NCBI GenBank assembly: GCA_020744425.1
Contig: JAGMUV010000037.1
Location: forward strand, 434,001-498,000
Direction: 5' to 3'
Source of the DNA: Dactylonectria macrodidyma
Taxonomy: Eukaryota > Ascomycota > Sordariomycetes > Hypocreales > Nectriaceae
DNA length: 64,000 nt
Translations under genes and position numbers: made by a program
Part shown: positions 63,491-64,000 of the stretch, piece by piece
How positions within the stretch are numbered: position 1 is the first letter of the stretch
Layout of the letters: each line of letters begins with the position of its first letter
The notes under the pieces: generated by a model
Told to the model about the DNA's origin: nothing
Database searches by the model: none
The model's input: the letters and a program-made list of their open reading frames with translations, nothing else

Positions 63491-64000
63491 ACGCCCCGAC
63501 CGACGCCAAAGCCGATCCGTCCTTGAAACCAGAGGTCGCGCGTCCAATGCCGAAGCAGCCAAACCGCGGGCAATTCCTCCACGACCCGGTCAACAATAAG
63601 GTACGGACACTCCTGACTACTTCGCGGCCACGGTCGGCGGATCTCAGCCTGGAGCCCAATCCATTTGAGCAGTCCTTCGGGGGTGCGCCAGAAACACCGG
63701 GAGGCACCAAGTTGCCGTTCGTCTCCGCCTTGACATCACCCTCGTCCCTACCCCCCGGGCCCAACGCGACACCATTCGACTGGGGCGGAGGTTCGCTGCG
63801 GACTGGCCCTCTAAGCCCAGCCATGCTCTCTGGTCCTGCCAATAACTACTTTGGTGACACCCATCTGCGCGGCGGCTTCCCTACACCCAACGAGTCCTCG
63901 TTGAGGTCGGGATTGACTCCGGGCGGGAGCCGGTCTATGTTTCCTGCGCCGAGTCCGAACTCCCAAGCTCTTTTTGCCCAACTTGCTAGCGGAGGCGCGA
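63491..64000 (+). CDS. atfA: AtfA/Atf1-like bZIP transcription factor, N-terminal half (runs off window)
   Basis: An intron end (ACTAAC ... CTCACAG) at 63490 opens a frame that continues to the right edge. It reads SLEPNPFEQSFGGAPETPGG, SLRTGPLSPAMLSG, FPTPNESSLRSGLTPGGSR and SMFPAPSPNSQALFAQLASG. These are the conserved N-terminal blocks of Aspergillus AtfA and yeast Atf1, targets of the stress MAP kinase SakA/HogA; several SP and TP sites are visible. The bZIP domain would lie beyond the window. AtfA-type factors control stress resistance and spore viability. The first exon was not recognised, and the upstream region is repeat-rich, so whether this copy has its native promoter is open. Confidence 0.8.

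Noticed and set aside
1..64000. tRNA genes, CRISPR arrays, secondary-metabolite cluster
   Set aside because: No A/B box pairs with a cloverleaf, no spaced identical repeats, and no polyketide or peptide synthetase genes were seen. A single cupin gene does not make a cluster.

Overview
The window looks like filamentous ascomycete DNA, probably Eurotiales (Aspergillus/Penicillium type). Genes carry short GT-AG introns of about 45-65 bp with CTAAC-like branch points. The gene families are typical of these fungi: a fungal PD-(D/E)XK nuclease-like protein, a FunK1 kinase fragment, SAT4/rhodopsin-fold and other membrane proteins, and an AtfA-like bZIP factor at the right edge. No tRNA, rRNA or CRISPR was seen.

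About half of the window is a nested transposon graveyard with nearly every fungal superfamily. From left to right: the end of a Copia element (1-1072); a decayed host gene (2553-3568); a Crypton recombinase gene (3773-5689) abutting a complete Fot1/pogo element (5682-7896), with a Helitron N-terminal fragment on that element's other side (7897-8728); a fold-back MITE (9054-9725); a large membrane protein gene (11900-14233); a deleted hAT element (14261-17710) with a second complete Fot1 element inside (14811-17038); a PD-(D/E)XK gene (18285-19958); a Helitron terminus (20768-20855) fused to a Mutator-like element (20856-26984) that holds a third Fot1 copy (24149-26361); a VIT/VWA gene cut off by that Mutator end (26985-29687); and a cupin dioxygenase-like gene (31010-31630).

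The middle continues with a LINE relic (32470-34258), an LTR (34259-34568), the 5' end of a second hAT (34778-35685), a Fot1 fragment (35686-36269), a minisatellite, a transposase zinc-knuckle fragment and a 679-bp fold-back MITE (36712-37390). An intact five-exon SAT4-type gene (38413-39821), a Helitron 3' half (40262-42130) and a frameshifted membrane-protein gene (44016-45687) follow. The right part holds a sterol-isomerase-like 3' end, a FunK1/ankyrin chimera, a kinase-like gene, a small Cys-rich gene, an F-box gene, a hypothetical gene flanked by diverged direct repeats, a young Mutator-like element (57740-61220) with perfect 79-bp ends and an 8-bp target duplication that splits a membrane-protein gene, a Tc1/mariner relic, and the AtfA-like gene running off the edge.

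The host genes do not form a pathway; they are isolated islands. The strongest observations concern how the elements are built and joined: an identical 88-bp Helitron end at two loci, a Fot1 element with unrelated flanks, a convergent second ORF in one Mutator element, a catalytically empty BED-hATC hAT derivative, and copy-number variation of a 17-bp unit in Fot1 ends. Several inactivating changes are Trp-to-stop or Gln-to-stop, some in the CpA context expected of repeat-induced point mutation (RIP).
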